DNA of 64,000 bases, taken from assembly GCA_002421605.1 (NCBI GenBank), contig DISJ01000016.1, positions 1 to 64,000 of the forward strand, read 5' to 3'. How positions within the stretch are numbered: the stretch's first letter is position 1; the number at the start of each line of letters is the position of its first letter. Positions 62,213 to 64,000 of this stretch are shown piece by piece. Under the pieces are notes generated by a model. The model did no database searches. It saw only the letters and a list, made by a program, of their open reading frames with translations, and was not told where the DNA came from. The stretch is from Rhodobacteraceae bacterium UBA6213. GTDB lineage: Bacteria > Pseudomonadota > Alphaproteobacteria > Rhodobacterales > Rhodobacteraceae. The position numbers and the translations under genes were made by a program.

Positions 62213-63568
62213 TTAGATTGCCGAGGAATGCCCTGATTTTGAAAGATCATAGGCATCAAAGCTGCGCGCGATCATGCGCGTCAGCGGGCGGCCCGGTTCG
62301 GGGATGAAAAGTGCCGCATCGGAAACCTCGACCATCTCGCCGAATACTGCCTTGGTTGCGGCAAACATTTCTGCAAGGCGCGCGGGCGTAACCTCGAATG
62401 CGCCAAGAATTTCGGCCCGATCAATGCGGAAATCGCACATCAGGGCTTCAATAAGGCGCGCACGTAGCCGATCTTCAGCAGTGAATACATGGCCCCGCAC
62501 GGTTGAAAAACGCCGATCACGAATTGCCTGCGTATGCGCGGAGGTGGCGGGGGCGTTTTGCGTAAAACCTTGCGGAAAGCGCGAGATCGACGAAGCGCCA
62601 AGCCCGACCAGCACCGGCGCCTGATCGTCGGTGTAGCCTTGGAAGTTGCGTTTCAGTTGCCCCGCCTTCAGCGCCTTCGCCAGCCCATCGGTTGGGCGTG
62701 CGAAATGGTCGATACCGATCTCGTCATATCCCGCGCCCAGAAAAAGCTGCCGCGCGGCCTCGAACAGGTGCAGTCGCTCTTGGGGAGTCGGCAAATGCTC
62801 GGTGGGAATCATGACCTGCCGGCGAGCCATCCACGGCACATGCGCATACCCGTAAAGCGCCACCCGGTCGGGCGAGAGGCTGAGCAGCTTGTTCACGCTT
62901 TCGCTGATACGTGCTTCTGTCTGGTGCGGTAGTCCATAAAGAATGTCGGCATTAAGCGAGGCCACGCCGCGTGCGCGAATCATCGCCGCCGCCGCTGCGG
63001 TCAACTCGTAGCTTTGTTCACGCCCGATCACTTTTTGAATCTCGGGGTCGAAGTCCTGCACGCCGATCGAGGCACGATTTAGCCCCGCTTCGGCCAACGC
63101 ATCCATGCGCGCGTCATCGATTTCGTTGGGGTCGATTTCTACCGAAAACTCGGCGCCCTCGCCCATCGGCACGGCTTCAAACACCGCCCCCGCAATGCGG
63201 CGGATCATGTCGGCGGGCATCAGCGTTGGGGTGCCCCCGCCCCAGTGCAACCGCGATAGGGTAACGCCAGGCGCGAGCCTTTCCTTGAGCATTTTCAACT
63301 CGGCCAGCAGCACTTTGGCGTAGGCGCGCACCGGGTCGTCGCTTTGCGTGCCCTGGGTTCGGCAGGCGCAAAACCAGCACAGGGTGCGGCAGAACGGCAC
63401 GTGCATGTAGAGTGAAATTGACGAGCCTGCCGGGATTGCTTCAATCCATGCCGCAAACTCCTTCGGTCCGACGGCGTCGGAGAAGTGCGGGGCAGTTGGG
63501 TAGCTCGTATAGCGAGGCACCCGTGCGTCGAAAAGCCCGAGCCGGGTCAGTTGCGATTCCTGATTCAT
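62213..63568 (-). CDS. hemN: Oxygen-independent coproporphyrinogen III oxidase HemN
   Basis: HemN is a radical SAM enzyme that makes protoporphyrinogen IX without oxygen, for heme and bacteriochlorophyll under low oxygen. The 451-aa product begins PRYTSYPTAPHF and has the radical SAM cluster motif CRTLCWFCAC near residues 60-69. It then has LHWGGGTPTLMP and SVEIDPNEID. GLGASSISRFPQGFTQN near residue 330 is also typical. The start is 58 nt from fnrL, with an FNR box between. Confidence 0.96.
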   Translation of the reverse strand: MNQESQLTRLGLFDARVPRYTSYPTAPHFSDAVGPKEFAAWIEAIPAGSSISLYMHVPFCRTLCWFCACRTQGTQSDDPVRAYAKVLLAELKMLKERLAPGVTLSRLHWGGGTPTLMPADMIRRIAGAVFEAVPMGEGAEFSVEIDPNEIDDARMDALAEAGLNRASIGVQDFDPEIQKVIGREQSYELTAAAAAMIRARGVASLNADILYGLPHQTEARISESVNKLLSLSPDRVALYGYAHVPWMARRQVMIPTEHLPTPQERLHLFEAARQLFLGAGYDEIGIDHFARPTDGLAKALKAGQLKRNFQGYTDDQAPVLVGLGASSISRFPQGFTQNAPATSAHTQAIRDRRFSTVRGHVFTAEDRLRARLIEALMCDFRIDRAEILGAFEVTPARLAEMFAATKAVFGEMVEVSDAALFIPEPGRPLTRMIARSFDAYDLSKSGHSSAI

Positions 63569-63603
63569 GCCGGTATCATTAGAGTCCGACGCGCAATAGA
63601 ACC

Positions 63604-63617
63604 TTGACCCAAATCAA
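63604..63617. promoter_or_regulatory. FNR/FnrL binding site between hemN and fnrL
   Basis: TTGACCCAAATCAA matches the FNR consensus TTGAT-N4-ATCAA in nine of ten bases (C for T in the left half). It is the only such box seen here and lies 35 nt from the hemN start and 9 nt from the fnrL start. The position fits activation of hemN and self-control of fnrL. Confidence 0.8.
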
Positions 63618-63626
63618 AGAGAGCAG

Positions 63627-64000
63627 ATGACCTTCGAGGACATCCTTCCGGCGTCGCCGTCTTGTGCCGACTGCCCGATACGACACCGTGCGGTTTGCTC
63701 GCGCTGTGATGAGCGCGAATTGGGTCAGCTTGAGGAAATCAAGTACTACCGCAGCTTCGAGGCTGGCCAGATGGTGATCTGGTCTGGCGACAAGATGGAT
63801 TTCGTGGCCTCAGTAGTTTCGGGCATCGCCACGCTGACGCAAACGTTGGAAGACGGGCGCACGCAGATGGTGGGGCTATTGCTGCCCTCTGACTTTGTTG
63901 GTCGCCCGGGGCGTGAGTTTGCGCCCTATAACATTAGCGCGACGACCGATCTGCTGATGTGCTGTTTTCGCAAGAAGCCGTTTGAAGAAATGATGTTCAG
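63627..64000 (+). CDS. fnrL: Anaerobic regulator FnrL (5' part, runs off the window)
   Basis: The first 124 codons of a Crp/Fnr regulator, cut by the window edge. The N-terminal cysteines C13, C16 and C24 (plus C27), in CADCPIRHRAVCSRC, and C112/C113 in LLMCCFRKKPFE supply the oxygen-labile [4Fe-4S] ligands, with the C-x2-C-x7-C spacing of FnrL rather than E. coli FNR. A cyclic-nucleotide-binding-like beta roll follows, with FEAGQMVIWSGD. The helix-turn-helix lies beyond the window. In Rhodobacter, FnrL activates hemN and photosynthesis genes at low oxygen. Confidence 0.93.
   Translation, partial: MTFEDILPASPSCADCPIRHRAVCSRCDERELGQLEEIKYYRSFEAGQMVIWSGDKMDFVASVVSGIATLTQTLEDGRTQMVGLLLPSDFVGRPGREFAPYNISATTDLLMCCFRKKPFEEMMF

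Noticed and set aside
1..64000. CRISPR arrays, prophage, insertion sequences or toxin-antitoxin pairs
   Set aside because: I looked for regular short repeats, transposases, integrases and small paired genes and saw none; the tRNA-Ser has no integrase next to it in the window.

Overview
The window is about 64 kb of GC-rich chromosomal DNA whose gene content and order fit an alphaproteobacterium of the Rhodobacteraceae/Roseobacter group. The main pointers are the ruvB - tol-pal - tilS - ftsH block, the fhs - chorismate mutase - folD block, dnaX-ybaB-recR, glcDEF, yejABEF, and a divergent hemN/fnrL pair at the right edge. Genes are tightly packed, often with ATGA or GTGA stop/start overlaps. I see no insertion sequences, prophage genes, CRISPR arrays or conjugation genes, so this looks like core chromosome with lineage-specific small genes between conserved blocks. 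The genus cannot be fixed from sequence alone.

Layout. 0-12.7 kb: tRNA-Ser(GCU), ruvB, a small Ivy-like (lysozyme inhibitor-like) protein, an unknown protein, then ybgC-tolQRAB-pal-cpoB (envelope integrity and division), tilS, ftsH and a CorA-type magnesium transporter. 12.7-16 kb: one-carbon folate genes fhs and folD around a small AroQ-type chorismate mutase, preceded by a possibly structured leader. 16-22.4 kb: a DUF1810/thioesterase pair, a membrane LytTR regulator, the PdeM/Lhr-type helicase pair, DUF1203 and a Sel1-repeat protein. 22.5-33 kb: a CHCC zinc-finger protein with polA, a DUF1285 protein, and a MoxR-DUF58-BatA/DUF4159-membrane protein operon. 33-38.3 kb: two secreted proteins (one a beta/gamma-crystallin) and the glycolate oxidase operon glcDE-(membrane protein)-glcF. 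38.4-45 kb: a secreted serine protease, a small heat-shock protein with a sigma-32-like promoter, and on the minus strand tfoX-like, recR, ybaB, dnaX, rsgA, a DksA-like gene and a tandem universal stress protein. 45-50.7 kb: a SulP transporter, the signal recognition particle RNA (ffs) with a clear promoter, an orphan substrate-binding protein and a cyclic-nucleotide phosphodiesterase. 50.9-62 kb: nudC, an SRPBCC protein, pheA, a membrane-anchored three-domain cytochrome c, and yejABEF translationally coupled to a glycosyltransferase. 62-64 kb: a nested inverted repeat, hemN, an FNR box and the 5' part of fnrL.

Most of the window is standard Rhodobacteraceae housekeeping. The less ordinary items are the three-domain cytochrome c, the chorismate mutase with substituted active-site positions, the Ivy-like protein beside tol-pal, the fhs leader with two crossing helices, the single-domain beta/gamma-crystallin beside the glc operon, and a repeat element seen once in full and once as a half copy. 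I found no convincing wholly new multi-gene system. All start-site choices and alignments were made by eye.
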